The notes beneath the pieces are model-generated. The model was not told where the DNA came from. It saw nothing but the letters and a program-made list of their open reading frames with translations, and searched no databases. From Enterococcus sp. BWR-S5 (GTDB lineage: Bacteria > Bacillota > Bacilli > Lactobacillales > Enterococcaceae): a DNA stretch of 64,000 nt. The stretch covers positions 1 to 64,000 of the forward strand of contig NZ_JADOEQ010000019.1 in NCBI RefSeq assembly GCF_016745255.1. The letters are read 5' to 3'. Made by a program: the position numbers and the translations under genes. Below, piece by piece: positions 8,214 through 16,169 of this stretch. Positions within the stretch are counted from its first letter, which is position 1. Each line of letters begins with the position of its first letter.

Positions 8214-8340
8214 GAAAAGAGAGATATGCGCTAACATATCCCTCTTATGTAGAACCGCTTAAGACGGCGACTGAATTCAATTATCAAAAAAAAATAACCG
8301 AAAAACTGGTCAAAGTTTAACGACGGTTATTTTTTTTGTC
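8214..8340 (+). ncRNA. Antitoxin RNA, type I TA copy 1
   Basis: An extended -10 (TGcTACAAT, hexamer at 8202-8207) drives a RNA of about 125 nt. It begins with a hairpin (AGAGATATG / CATATCCCTCT) and ends at AATAACCG / CGGTTATT followed by eight T. The terminator region overlaps the 3' end of the convergent toxin gene, the geometry of Fst/RNAII-type loci. The first 60 nt are identical in copy 2 while the middle differs. Confidence 0.75.
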
Positions 8341-8430
8341 TTTTTTTAGCAAGTCAACAACCAGACGTACTAACGCAATAACAAACATGCTAAAGCTAAT
8401 TAGTAGCTGAATTGTCTCTAATGCTGACAA
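8317..8430 (-). CDS. Holin-like type I toxin peptide, copy 1
   Basis: 37 aa from a TTG start with the site AAAGGAG nine bases upstream. The sequence begins SALETIQLLISF, has one hydrophobic membrane helix (about residues 8-26) and ends in a basic tail KKDKKNNRR. This is the layout of the Hol_Tox family (putative holin-like toxins) of type I systems. An internal ATG at residue 15 could give a shorter peptide. A promoter with extended -10 (TGaTATACT) lies near 8523-8528. A 24-codon leader ORF overlaps the start in another frame. Confidence 0.75.
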   Translation of the reverse strand: MSALETIQLLISFSMFVIALVRLVVDLLKKDKKNNRR

Positions 8431-8470
8431 AACGGCTTTCTCCTTTCTTAGATTTAGCACTTACATACAT
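8396..8470 (-). CDS. Leader ORF overlapping toxin start, copy 1
   Basis: 24 aa (begins MYVSAKSKKGE) with the strongest ribosome site in the locus, GGAGGTGG. It runs through the toxin's Shine-Dalgarno and start in a different frame and stops inside the toxin gene. Copy 2 keeps the same frame, length and stop with two amino-acid changes. A translational-coupling or decoy role is inferred. Confidence 0.45.
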   Translation of the reverse strand: MYVSAKSKKGESRFVSIRDNSATN

Positions 8471-8648
8471 AAGCACCACCTCCTTCAAGAAGTAGCCACC
8501 GCCATAAACTTTTCTACTCTTAGTAGTATATCACATTTAGATTGATTTTCTAACCAACATCGGCATCCTCTCCTTCAGATGAGCTTCAGCAAAACCGGCA
8601 TACGAATGTGAGTCTACTCGACTGAATCATTAGCAGCTGTTGTCAAAA

Positions 8649-8783
8649 TCATGCTCCAGCCCAAATTATCGGAGAGTTTATAGTAGCTAACCAAATAACA
8701 CGTGCTAGAATTTCTCCATCTTTAAATATCTCAATTTCTTGTTGCGTAAACTTATTTGCAAGATTATTATCTTGATGTTGCAT
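8649..8783 (-). pseudogene. Short ORF relic between the TA copies
   Basis: A 44-codon frame (starts MQHQDNNLANKF, includes EIEIFKDGEILARVIW) lies between the two TA copies. It looks protein-like but has no evident ribosome site or family. It could be the N-terminal remnant of a larger gene. Confidence 0.25.
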
Positions 8784-8940
8784 TTAATATTGACATATGC
8801 CAACCCGAAACAACTTCGCATAAAATCTATGTTATGTTAACTAGAATAAAAATATGGTTGACGGACGTACGCTTGGTCCATCTTCTATCTTCAATTCTTG
8901 TCAACTGTATTTTTTTGAGAAAATGTGCTACAATACAAAT

Positions 8941-9065
8941 GAAAAGAGAGATATGCGCTAACATATCCCTCTTATGTAGAACCGCTTAAGACGGTAGCAA
9001 ATTTTTTACACAGTGAAAAAATAACCGTGAACTCACTAAAGTTTAACGACGGTTATTTTTTTTGT
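8941..9065 (+). ncRNA. Antitoxin RNA, type I TA copy 2
   Basis: Same promoter (TACAAT at 8929-8934 with TG extension) and same first 60 nt as copy 1. The middle part differs (from about 8995 to 9040) and the terminator AATAACCG / CGGTTATT plus T-run is retained. The variable middle may give each RNA specificity for its own toxin mRNA. Confidence 0.75.
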
Positions 9066-9156
9066 CTTTTTTTAGCAAGTCAACAACCAGACGTACTAAT
9101 GCAATAACAAACATGCTAAAGCTAATTAGTAGCTGAATTGTCTCTAATGCTGACAA
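9043..9156 (-). CDS. Holin-like type I toxin peptide, copy 2
   Basis: 37 aa, TTG start, predicted identical in sequence to copy 1 apart from silent changes seen by eye. Site GAAAGGAG. One membrane helix and basic tail. The two copies are 726 bp apart in direct orientation, and homology extends over about 400 bp (8171-8580 and 8899-9306), so this is a tandem duplication that includes both RNAs and both promoters. Confidence 0.75.
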   Translation of the reverse strand: MSALETIQLLISFSMFVIALVRLVVDLLKKDKKNNRR

Positions 9157-9196
9157 AACGACTTTCTCCTTTCATAGAGTTAGCACTTACATACAT
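9122..9196 (-). CDS. Leader ORF overlapping toxin start, copy 2
   Basis: 24 aa (begins MYVSANSMKGE), same frame and length as in copy 1, strong site GGAGGTGG. The changes K6N and K8M preserve the open frame, which is weak evidence that the frame is maintained. Confidence 0.45.
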   Translation of the reverse strand: MYVSANSMKGESRFVSIRDNSATN

Positions 9197-9343
9197 AAGC
9201 ACCACCTCCTCCAGAAGTAGCCACCGCCATAAACTTTTCTACTCTTAGTAGTATATCACATTTAGACTGCTTTTCTAACCAACGTTGGCATCTTCTCCTT
9301 CAGATCAGTAGCTCTCAAAATGGTTTCCTCACATTCTTTGCTA

Positions 9344-9796
9344 CTATTCCTCGACGAACTCATGTAGCATATTTAAAAACTCTGTAAAATTATTACAAAT
9401 AGAGGTAATTGCCTTTTCCAATTCACCACCACCAGCAATTTCATGATCCCAAAAAACTACTGTTGGCACCTCACTTGAACGATAATCAAAACAAATCAAG
9501 TTCCCGCCGGCGTCTTCACCAAAAGGAATAATTCCATCAACTAAACGATCAGACATATTTTCAAAGGTCGTTAGAATGTTAATATAAGGGGCCTCACTAA
9601 AAGAAAGTAGGTTATTAAGCATTTCTTCTTGAGAATTCATTGAAAATGCATGCAAGCTAGGATACGCCCCATCATTACTCTCGACAACTTCAATATAGTC
9701 TTTTGGAAATTTTATTTTCAATTGATTTTCTACTTTACTAATTTCTTGATCTGTTACCATTCCTTTTGAGTACTTCCAAGTTAATTTATTAGACAT
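9344..9796 (-). CDS. SUKH/SMI1-KNR4 family immunity protein
   Basis: 150 aa from the ATG at 9796 (site GAGAGGG); the ORF is open to 9832. It carries the SUKH pattern: VENQLKIKFPKDYIEVVESNDG near the N-terminus, a central FGEDAGGNLICFDYR segment, and an acidic C-terminus. SUKH proteins neutralise nuclease and other polymorphic toxins. It lies directly downstream of a detached toxin tip (9814-9912), whose cognate immunity protein it most likely is. Confidence 0.85.
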   Translation of the reverse strand: MSNKLTWKYSKGMVTDQEISKVENQLKIKFPKDYIEVVESNDGAYPSLHAFSMNSQEEMLNNLLSFSEAPYINILTTFENMSDRLVDGIIPFGEDAGGNLICFDYRSSEVPTVVFWDHEIAGGGELEKAITSICNNFTEFLNMLHEFVEE

Positions 9797-9813
9797 AAAA
9801 ATTTTCCCTCTCT

Positions 9814-9912
9814 TTAGTTTCCTGGTCCCCAAATGCTGTATCCACCGGTGTGACCAGTTTTTCCGTATAACGCTCTATCCACTAATTGCATTACACCATT
9901 TCCAGAAACAAC
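9814..9912 (-). pseudogene. Detached C-terminal tip of a polymorphic toxin
   Basis: The frame encodes about 32 residues ending GKTGHTGGYSIWGPGN, preceded by an in-frame stop. There is no start and no delivery domain. It sits immediately upstream of a SUKH immunity gene, as expected for the last part of a displaced toxin cassette. Confidence 0.6.
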
Positions 9913-9960
9913 CTAGAATACGTCCGTCCATTTTACATATCTATATTTTATTAGTAAGAA

Positions 9961-10437
9961 TTACAATAATGCTGTTGTCAGCATCTCATTAAATAGTTCA
10001 TCAACTGTTTGATATTCTTCAATTGGATCCGTTGACGGCCTATCAATAATCCAATACTTTTCTGTAGCTCTTTCATATACATAAAAACTAATACTATCAT
10101 CTCCAAGAAAAATATACTTCTTTTCTGGATCAACAAATTCATACCACACTACGTTTGAATCAATAACCCCTTGGATTTCCTGATTCGGCTTATCCAATAA
10201 TAGCTCTGAATCAGCACCGTATAAAACGAACCCATTGTAATCAATGCCATTTATTACTTTCAAAATTTCCAAATACTCTTTTGGTAAAGGATAATTATGC
10301 TTCATGTTGAACTTTAAATTCAACGCTCTTATTTCCTCATTGCTCGCACCGGCATTTAACTTCGAGTTGAATCTAGCTTCATTCTTCTCAATAATTTTAA
10401 TTTTTTCTCTCCACAATACCAACATGCTGCTATTCAT
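9961..10437 (-). CDS. SMI1/KNR4 (SUKH) family immunity protein
   Basis: 158 aa. Typical SUKH elements: NMKHNYPLPKEYLEILKVIN, GFVLYG, a central FLGDDSISFYVYE strand region, and an acidic end. Its ATG overlaps the stop of the DUF4304 gene, so the two are co-translated. It is a paralogue of the SUKH gene at 11147. It could protect against a toxin that is no longer present or against neighbours' toxins. Confidence 0.85.
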   Translation of the reverse strand: MNSSMLVLWREKIKIIEKNEARFNSKLNAGASNEEIRALNLKFNMKHNYPLPKEYLEILKVINGIDYNGFVLYGADSELLLDKPNQEIQGVIDSNVVWYEFVDPEKKYIFLGDDSISFYVYERATEKYWIIDRPSTDPIEEYQTVDELFNEMLTTALL

Positions 10438-10867
10438 CTAGACCTAAATATTGCTTAACGTTCAATTTTGCGACAAACTTTGCTGCTGGATTGATTTCGA
10501 AATACTTCATTAAACCATCCTGAATGACAGGCTTTATATTATTTTCTAAATTCAATTCAATAGACTCTTCTAAATTCTCAGGAGTGACTTTATCTAAATC
10601 AAACTGCGGGAATTCTTCATCTTCATCAAAATAGGTAAATCTACCGCTCACATCACTAGTGTGTGGCTTTGGATAAGTCACATCTGGATTTATCTTCACA
10701 AGTGTAAAACCATAATTAATAAAGAAACTATCATCAAAATTCGATTTTTGAAAATCTAAACTAACAATCACTTGCTCTGAACGAATATAATACACCTTTT
10801 TCTCTAACTCGAAACCATTCTTCTTTAAAACTGTCCCTACGATTTTCTTGAATTCTTTATTATCCAT
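10430..10867 (-). CDS. DUF4304 family immunity-associated protein
   Basis: 145 aa from the ATG at 10867, preceded by GGAGG; the ORF is open to 10915. It begins MDNKEFKKIVGTVLKKNGFE and contains VIVSLDFQKSNFDDSFFINYG, the DUF4304 pattern. DUF4304 proteins recur in polymorphic-toxin immunity clusters. Here the gene starts 21 bp after the end of a REase-like toxin tip, so it is the likely cognate immunity gene. Confidence 0.8.
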   Translation of the reverse strand: MDNKEFKKIVGTVLKKNGFELEKKVYYIRSEQVIVSLDFQKSNFDDSFFINYGFTLVKINPDVTYPKPHTSDVSGRFTYFDEDEEFPQFDLDKVTPENLEESIELNLENNIKPVIQDGLMKYFEINPAAKFVAKLNVKQYLGLDE

Positions 10868-10887
10868 CTCTGCCTCCATAACTTCAA

Positions 10888-11015
10888 TTAATATGTGTCT
10901 AGTATAACATTCCATTTACCACCGTAAATACTCTCAATCTCTTCTAAATAACCTTGTAACTGCTTATTTCCAAGCTTTATTTGGTTTGGGTTGTGTGGTT
11001 TCATTTCATATAAAC
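10888..11015 (-). pseudogene. Detached REase-like toxin tip
   Basis: The frame reads LYEMKPHNPNQIKLGNKQLQ, then a helix and GGKWNVILDTY before the stop. This matches the end of a common restriction-endonuclease-fold toxin domain (YELKP..P.AI..G..QL...Y, GG.W...VDTY). Upstream are stops and no delivery domain, so it is an orphan tip left by cassette displacement. Confidence 0.65.
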
Positions 11016-11043
11016 ATTACTACTATAAATCTTTTTTGATTCG

Positions 11044-11072
11044 TAAAAAAACAGCCCATGCATTGAGCTGCT
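11044..11072 (-). terminator. Terminator of the LXG operon
   Basis: On the minus strand a short imperfect stem (CAGCTCA / TGGGCTG) is followed by seven T, about 75 bp after the stop of the SUKH gene at 11147. Confidence 0.55.
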
Positions 11073-11146
11073 ACTTTGTAAACCAATCGATTGAATGTAG
11101 AATCAAATATATTCTCGAAACTTCACTTTCTTAATATTGGAACACC

Positions 11147-11596
11147 TTAGTTCAATGCCATATCAAGGATTTTCTCAAATAGTTCCTCAAATGTTAAATA
11201 TTCCTCTAACTTTGTTGCTGAAGGTTTATCCAGCATACGAAATGACATGGATATTCGATCATAGACAAACCAACTCATATTTTCATCTCCTAAAAAAATG
11301 TAGTTGGGTTCATTTAATTCTTGCCATACCAAGTTATTATCTATTGCACCTATATCTGTTTGATTGGGTGGGGTTATCAAGTATTCTTCATCAATTCCGT
11401 ATAGGACACAGCCATTAAAATCAAAACCATTAATCACTTTCAGACTATTTGTGTATTCTTCAGGAAACGAGAACTTCAATTTCATGTTTGCCTGCAAGTT
11501 AAACACTCTAATTTCATCATCCGAAATACCTTTATTTAATTCCTCATTAAATTGTTGTGCCTCTCTATTTAACGCTTCAATCTTCTCAGTTATCAT
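11147..11596 (-). CDS. SMI1/KNR4 (SUKH) family immunity protein
   Basis: 149 aa with site GGAGG before the ATG at 11596. SUKH elements: LQANMKLKFSFPEEYTNSLK, GCVLYG, FLGDENMSWFVYD. It follows the HNH-tipped LXG toxin by 16 bp in the same operon and is therefore its probable cognate immunity protein. A partial copy of this gene exists at about 51540-51672. Confidence 0.88.
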   Translation of the reverse strand: MITEKIEALNREAQQFNEELNKGISDDEIRVFNLQANMKLKFSFPEEYTNSLKVINGFDFNGCVLYGIDEEYLITPPNQTDIGAIDNNLVWQELNEPNYIFLGDENMSWFVYDRISMSFRMLDKPSATKLEEYLTFEELFEKILDMALN

Positions 11597-11612
11597 AACA
11601 ATCCTCCTTCAG

Positions 11613-13127
11613 TTATGGATTTTTTGTAGGATAAACCTGTCCGTTGAAAAATGGCCAATCCAAAGTCATTGATTGATTTTCAAGCAAATGACCAGTCGTA
11701 TTTTTTTGGTAAGTAGTAATAACTGAATGATCTGGTGACGTCTTAATCAACAAAAGATTGGAAAAGTCATTAGTTCCACTATCATCCAAAGGTAATTGAT
11801 GGTGAACTTGCCACCCTTTTGGCGGCCGCCCATTTTGAATCATACCTATCTGTTCACTATCAAATCCAAGAGAATTTAGGTATTCTGTGTTTTCTCCCAG
11901 CTGTTTTAAGAAATTTTTTCTTATTCCATTATCGAATTTTGAACGTAATTGATTGTACTCCGCCCGTGGTCGCTTAGTATATTCAACTTTTCGCATTTCT
12001 ATATTATCTAAACTATGAAATTTTTTCTTGTATCTTCCCGTATACGTACCAGGTCCATCTACATCGAGCATATCATCAGCTTTATTCAAATCCGCAATAT
12101 ACTTTTCAATGTATGGCTGTGCGCCTCCCAAAAGGGCGGTGTAGTAAAAAGGCTGTAACGCTAACGCGTAAACCATAGCTTTTGCATTTAGTCGCTCAGC
12201 TTCAGTAATTGCTTTACCGGTGATTGGGTGTTTGCCGGTGCGCAGCATTTCATTGTAAAAGGCCAACTGCTGATTTTCCTGTGGTCTGTTTTCAGCCTGG
12301 ATCAACTTATTATACAGGGTTGTGACCTCTGGTGAAGGAATGCCGGTCTTCGTGTGAACGTACATATTATAAATTGTGGACCAATGATAATCTGCTAAAA
12401 TTTCAGCTTTGGTTGCTGGCAGCCCATCCTTTTTAATACGCTCCTTCAGTTTGTTGAATTCATTATTGGCCTTATCATCCTGATATTCTTTCCATTTCGT
12501 AGCAACTACAGATTTCCAAGCTAAATCTGTCGGCATAATAAACTTTTGACCGTTAAAGCCTGCTTTCGCTTGTGAAGCGCCTTGCTTGGCTGCGGCTTCC
12601 AGCGCTGCAATCTCTGAAAAAATAGCTGGAGATTCTGCATGGAACAGTTTCAGCTTATCTAATGTTTCCTGAAGAACCTTCTTGGCATTGGTAAGGCAAT
12701 TCATCTGCATTTTTTGATGTAACAATGCGGTACTCTTTATACTCTCACTAGCATCAGATTTGTTCATCGTAGTTGTCAGATGCTCCAAGTGTTGAATCTG
12801 TGTGTCTAGCTTTTGAATCTTTTCTTCCAATTCCTCTGATTTTAAATCGCTAGGGTCAACCTTAGCCTGGTATTCTGTCACAAATTTTTGTGCAGCCGAC
12901 CCAACAGCTTCAGATACAAGAATACCTGCTTGAACTGTAGGAATCAACACTCCGCTAAAGAAGGCTTTCCCGTTATTATAAGCATCAGTCTGAAGGTCTT
13001 CTGCACTCAGAAATTGATTTAATGACTGAAGAACTGCTTCGTAGCCCTGAACTTCTTTCTCCGTCATAGTTTTGATACTATCTGCCTGCGCTTGAGCAGA
13101 ACCGACAAACATATGAATTCCGCTCAT
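11613..13127 (-). CDS. LXG-domain T7SS toxin with HNH nuclease tip
   Basis: 504 aa. Residues 1-210 form the helical LXG delivery domain (coiled-coil ELEEKIQKLDTQIQHLEHL). A middle linker follows, and the C-terminal tip (about 350-504) contains GWQVHHQLPLDDSG...NDFSNLLLI, an HH...N pattern of HNH/endonuclease VII-type toxins. LXG proteins are exported by the Gram-positive type VII system and kill competitors. The ATG overlaps the stop of the upstream partner gene (ATGA), and the SUKH immunity gene follows. Activity is inferred; the tip appears intact. Confidence 0.9.
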   Translation of the reverse strand: MSGIHMFVGSAQAQADSIKTMTEKEVQGYEAVLQSLNQFLSAEDLQTDAYNNGKAFFSGVLIPTVQAGILVSEAVGSAAQKFVTEYQAKVDPSDLKSEELEEKIQKLDTQIQHLEHLTTTMNKSDASESIKSTALLHQKMQMNCLTNAKKVLQETLDKLKLFHAESPAIFSEIAALEAAAKQGASQAKAGFNGQKFIMPTDLAWKSVVATKWKEYQDDKANNEFNKLKERIKKDGLPATKAEILADYHWSTIYNMYVHTKTGIPSPEVTTLYNKLIQAENRPQENQQLAFYNEMLRTGKHPITGKAITEAERLNAKAMVYALALQPFYYTALLGGAQPYIEKYIADLNKADDMLDVDGPGTYTGRYKKKFHSLDNIEMRKVEYTKRPRAEYNQLRSKFDNGIRKNFLKQLGENTEYLNSLGFDSEQIGMIQNGRPPKGWQVHHQLPLDDSGTNDFSNLLLIKTSPDHSVITTYQKNTTGHLLENQSMTLDWPFFNGQVYPTKNP

Positions 13128-13489
13128 TGCTGCACCTCCAAGTCATTTTCTTGAGTCTGAAGGCGGAGCCGATCAAATGCCAGGTCACTCTGTTTATCTT
13201 CGATTGCTTGCTGTTGTTCCTTGTGCAGCTGCAGCTCTTCTTCTAGCGCATCCTGGATTAAATTATACCTATACCTCATTGTTTCCTGTTGCTCCTCCAG
13301 ATACCAGGTAAATTGATTTCCTTTGAACTGGCCCAACATGCTATCAAAAATCTGATTGGTTTGATAGGAAAAATCTTCAGCCTCTTCCTGAAAGCTACGT
13401 AGTTTTCTTTCTTCATAAATCGTATCTTCCATCTGTTGATTGAGCAGCCGCTCATTTACGCGGATTTCTTCAAATTGTTTTAGTTTCAT
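13124..13489 (-). CDS. LXG partner protein (DUF3958-like)
   Basis: 121 aa, almost entirely helical and charged (EERKLRSFQEEAEDFSYQ, LQLHKEQQQAIEDKQSD), consistent with the small helical proteins (DUF3958/DUF5082-type, Lap-like) that pair with LXG toxins for export. It overlaps both neighbours by 4 bp, so all three genes are translationally coupled. Confidence 0.75.
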   Translation of the reverse strand: MKLKQFEEIRVNERLLNQQMEDTIYEERKLRSFQEEAEDFSYQTNQIFDSMLGQFKGNQFTWYLEEQQETMRYRYNLIQDALEEELQLHKEQQQAIEDKQSDLAFDRLRLQTQENDLEVQQ

Positions 13490-13776
13490 GGTTGTTTTCC
13501 TCCCTGAAGCCCAAAACTGTTACTTATTACTGCATCCATCGCTACAAACTCCTTGGCAACGGTTTGAAGATTTTGAGCGGAAGAACCTACTGCTGAAATC
13601 ACCTGGTCCCTAACACCAATTGACATACTAGCTACTTGTTGCGCTGAAGCATTACCGGCAACTGTTGTTTCTGAATCCGGAGAAGTCGTTCCACTGCCTC
13701 GCAGCGTCTCTAAAGAGCTATTTATACTTGTCGCAATTGTAGCAGCGCTTGAAAAATCACTTGTTTTCCCTTTCAT
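13486..13776 (-). CDS. Type VII secretion effector, TIGR04197-like
   Basis: 96 aa WXG100-sized helical protein (KGKTSDFSSAATIATSINSS, ...AQNLQTVAKEFVAMDAVIS). It matches the SACOL2603/TIGR04197 family of small T7SS-associated proteins that form a pre-toxin complex with LXG domains. Site GGAGG. First gene of the toxin operon, with an extended -10 TACAAT on the minus strand at 13813-13818. Confidence 0.8.
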   Translation of the reverse strand: MKGKTSDFSSAATIATSINSSLETLRGSGTTSPDSETTVAGNASAQQVASMSIGVRDQVISAVGSSAQNLQTVAKEFVAMDAVISNSFGLQGGKQP

Positions 13777-13812
13777 TTCTTACCTCCAACATATTTTTCA
13801 TTATGTTGAATT

Positions 13813-13818
13813 ATTGTA
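13813..13818 (-). promoter_or_regulatory. LXG operon -10 element
   Basis: On the minus strand TGgTACAAT forms an extended -10 about 37 bp upstream of the first LXG-operon gene. No good -35 is seen. Confidence 0.5.
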
Positions 13819-13900
13819 CCACAAAGAGAAAGTAGAAAACTGCTTCCATTTTACTATTTTCCTTTTATTTCTGACCTTTTTTCTGTGTTATACTAAAGGT

Positions 13901-13972
13901 GGCAGTAGCATACACTCACAAATCTACTAGCCGCATCAGCTCCGGTCACCCTAACGATCGGAGTTTTTTTTC
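13901..13972 (+). ncRNA. Convergent small RNA, copy A
   Basis: TATACT (13889-13894) with a TG extension precedes a conserved core (AGTAGCATACACTCACA) and a terminator CTCCG..CGGAG plus eight T (13939-13971). The RNA of about 70 nt converges on the zinc-ribbon gene copy A. The same unit recurs at 18187, 47051 and 52997. Confidence 0.65.
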
Positions 13973-13979
13973 TTCAGCT

Positions 13980-14153
13980 CTACATAATCCTAAATTGTTG
14001 CACATACTCTCGTTTACAATGTTCACAAGCAAAATAATACTTCCCATAAACTTTCTTTGCTAACTCTCCACAATCACATTGCACATATACTGTCATAGAA
14101 GCATTATAAGGCGTTTTCGGTACCTTCCACTGATCAAATGTTTGTCTTCCCAT
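13980..14153 (-). CDS. Zinc-ribbon small protein, copy A (short form)
   Basis: 57 aa. Begins MGRQTFDQWKVPKTPYNASM and has two Cys pairs, CDC and CEHC, about 17 residues apart: a probable zinc ribbon. Compared with copies B-D it lacks the last 10-12 residues (ends QQFRIM instead of QQFGEYVELKKK). Function unknown; it is always paired with the convergent small RNA. Confidence 0.65.
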   Translation of the reverse strand: MGRQTFDQWKVPKTPYNASMTVYVQCDCGELAKKVYGKYYFACEHCKREYVQQFRIM

Positions 14154-14177
14154 AAAAATTCTCCTTATACTTTTGTT

Positions 14178-14454
14178 TTATTCTTTAATTTTCCTGTTAA
14201 AAATACTGATAATGTTAATAATCTTTCGTCTAATATGAGCATACACAAAATGGATAGCTGCATCTTCAGGAATAATCTGAAATGCCTCCATCCATTTTAC
14301 ATGACTATTTTTTCTGATCAGAGAAAATGTTTTTTAAATCTTTCTTACTCCAGTTTAGATCCATAATTATGAATCCCTTAAACACTCCAGAAGTGACCAT
14401 TTGAACCTCTGTTCCTTCTTTGCCAACTTTTATCATTTTTGTTTTCGTTCCCAT
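14178..14454 (-). pseudogene. Frameshifted small gene, copy A
   Basis: An ATG at 14454 opens a 49-codon frame (MGTKTKMIKVGKEGTEVQMV...) that stops in an A6 tract at 14308-14313. Dropping one A continues as NSHVKWMEAFQIIPEDAAIH and on to a stop at 14178, about 92 aa in total. Damaged copies of the same sequence occur at 47690-47829 and 53800-53939. No known family. Confidence 0.5.
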
Positions 14455-14576
14455 GTTTCTGCTCCTTCCTTAAAGCAGCTTCCGTCTATACTACAGTCAT
14501 TGTAACATAAACTAGACCTAACGAAAATATGAATCCCACCTCTAAAAGTACACGGTTTTACATAAAACTATGTATT

Positions 14577-14615
14577 TAAAAACAGCTGCAAGTCTTCTGA
14601 CGACCTTGCAGCTGT
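14577..14615 (-). terminator. Terminator
   Basis: A perfect 11-bp stem (ACAGCTGCAAG / CTTGCAGCTGT) is followed by TTTTTAAAT on the minus strand. A near copy is at 54960-54994. From 14620 to 14880 nothing further is seen. Confidence 0.65.
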
Positions 14616-14884
14616 ATCCTTCACTTTTGTTAACTTCTTTTAGAATCCGAACTATCCTTTCTGGTACCAAATCACGCGGCCAATCCAGCGGCCAGATATG
14701 ATTACTGATGGTTTATTGGAAATACCAGTTTAAGATCCGGATCAACGTAAGGAAAATCTATTCATTTTAGAACTTTGCAACAGAACCCCTTATTGTACAA
14801 AATAGCAACAATATTCATTAATCTATTACTTATTAATACAAATTCCCCGTAGGCGCTCAGACCCTTAAATAGATTTACAATTTA

Positions 14885-15538
14885 TCAATAGATATAGTAT
14901 CTAGCACCATTGATAGGATTATAGGTACTAAAATATCCCGTCAATACTGTTGTTGATCCAGGTTCATCAAGTCTAGCAGGATACCAAAGATACGCTCCAT
15001 CTTTCGGGACAACATACCTCCCTACAACAGTAATATGGAAATAGAACGAATCTTTTGTTGCTTTAACTGCAAAATACGGATTACTCTGCCAGTCCCTAAA
15101 CCTAAATTTCACACCACTATATCTCCATCCACTTCCAGAAAATTGGTCTGAAGTATAACTCTCACCATTCTCTAAATATTTAGTTGTTGTTGGCACTGAA
15201 CTTGCTTTTGGCTGAATCAATGGTAAATTGACTTCTTTTTCAAGTGCATAGCTCTCAGAAGATCGTGTTTCAATATAAGCTTCCTTCAGTATTTCATTTG
15301 GAACATTTTCATAGTCTATATTGTTTATCTTACTTTCAAGCGATTCCACAAATTCAAGTGAACCTTCATTAGTCAATACGCTTTCTGATACTGGATTATA
15401 TACAACACCCTCACCCGATTTTACACTGTTTATCAAATCTTCAAGAGAAGCAGCATTGACTTTAATTGGTTCTAATAATAGGACAAATAAACCAATTAGA
15501 AGTACACCAAATAATTTAACTCGATTCCCTGTTTTCAA
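14885..15538 (-). CDS. Secreted protein of unknown function
   Basis: 217 aa if translation begins at the TTG at 15538, which has the site GGAGGG; an ATG at 15559 is also open but has a weaker site. A classical signal peptide (basic start, GVLLIGLFVLLLEPIKVNA) precedes an acidic helical middle (residues 35-100), then a beta-rich C-terminal domain of about 110 residues rich in Tyr, Trp and Phe (SGSGWRYSGVKFRFRDW, GAYLWYPAR). No family recognised. It stands alone, with 220 bp or more of non-coding DNA on each side. Confidence 0.7.
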   Translation of the reverse strand: MKTGNRVKLFGVLLIGLFVLLLEPIKVNAASLEDLINSVKSGEGVVYNPVSESVLTNEGSLEFVESLESKINNIDYENVPNEILKEAYIETRSSESYALEKEVNLPLIQPKASSVPTTTKYLENGESYTSDQFSGSGWRYSGVKFRFRDWQSNPYFAVKATKDSFYFHITVVGRYVVPKDGAYLWYPARLDEPGSTTVLTGYFSTYNPINGARYYIY

Positions 15539-15767
15539 TAGTATACCCTCCATTTTCATATTTTCGCCTTAAAATGCAAACGTTTACAAAAACAATTTAA
15601 CAGTTCTTGTCTTTTTAGTCAAGTATTTGTATTTTACAGTCGCGAATTGATTCCCCTCAAAAACTCATACTTTTCCAAATTGACAAAATCCCTAAGCACA
15701 GATCATTCTCTTTTACAGTACGAGGTTAGTCATGCGATTGTACATAAATAATTCAGTTCTTATTACT

Positions 15768-16169
15768 CTAATTAGTTCCTCTTGAAAAATATTCATATAG
15801 ATTTTTGACAGCAAACTCAAACTGGCACTGGTCTCTAAATACCCGTAAACTGATTTCTAACCCGTCTATTCCTTCTTTGGCAACGACCATATCAAATAAT
15901 GGAAAAACTTTGCTAAACAATTCTTCATATGACCAGCTTAGATAGTCCAGAAATTCCAAATCTTTGTTGTCTATAATTTCTAATGACAGCAACAATCGAA
16001 TATACTCATGCTCTCTCAATGCTTTATATGAATTATCTTTTTTGAAATTATCTTCTATATGTCGAACTGCCTCCTTTTCTCTTTCATTTAAATCTAAGCT
16101 ATTAAATTTTGCTAAGAGTATTCTTTGTTCGTGTGTTAAATCCAAAGATTCAAATATTTTATTTTTCAT
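15768..16169 (-). CDS. Hypothetical helical protein
   Basis: 133 aa, acidic and helical throughout, with no signal peptide. Starts MKNKIFESLDLTHEQRILLA with site GGAAGAG. The size and composition resemble immunity-type proteins, and it lies in an accessory region rich in such genes, but no family is recognised. It follows a broken YopX-like gene. Confidence 0.6.
   Translation of the reverse strand: MKNKIFESLDLTHEQRILLAKFNSLDLNEREKEAVRHIEDNFKKDNSYKALREHEYIRLLLSLEIIDNKDLEFLDYLSWSYEELFSKVFPLFDMVVAKEGIDGLEISLRVFRDQCQFEFAVKNLYEYFSRGTN

Noticed and set aside
8756-8989. 77-aa + strand ORF
   Set aside because: It runs through the promoter and first part of the copy 2 antitoxin RNA and shows no protein family.
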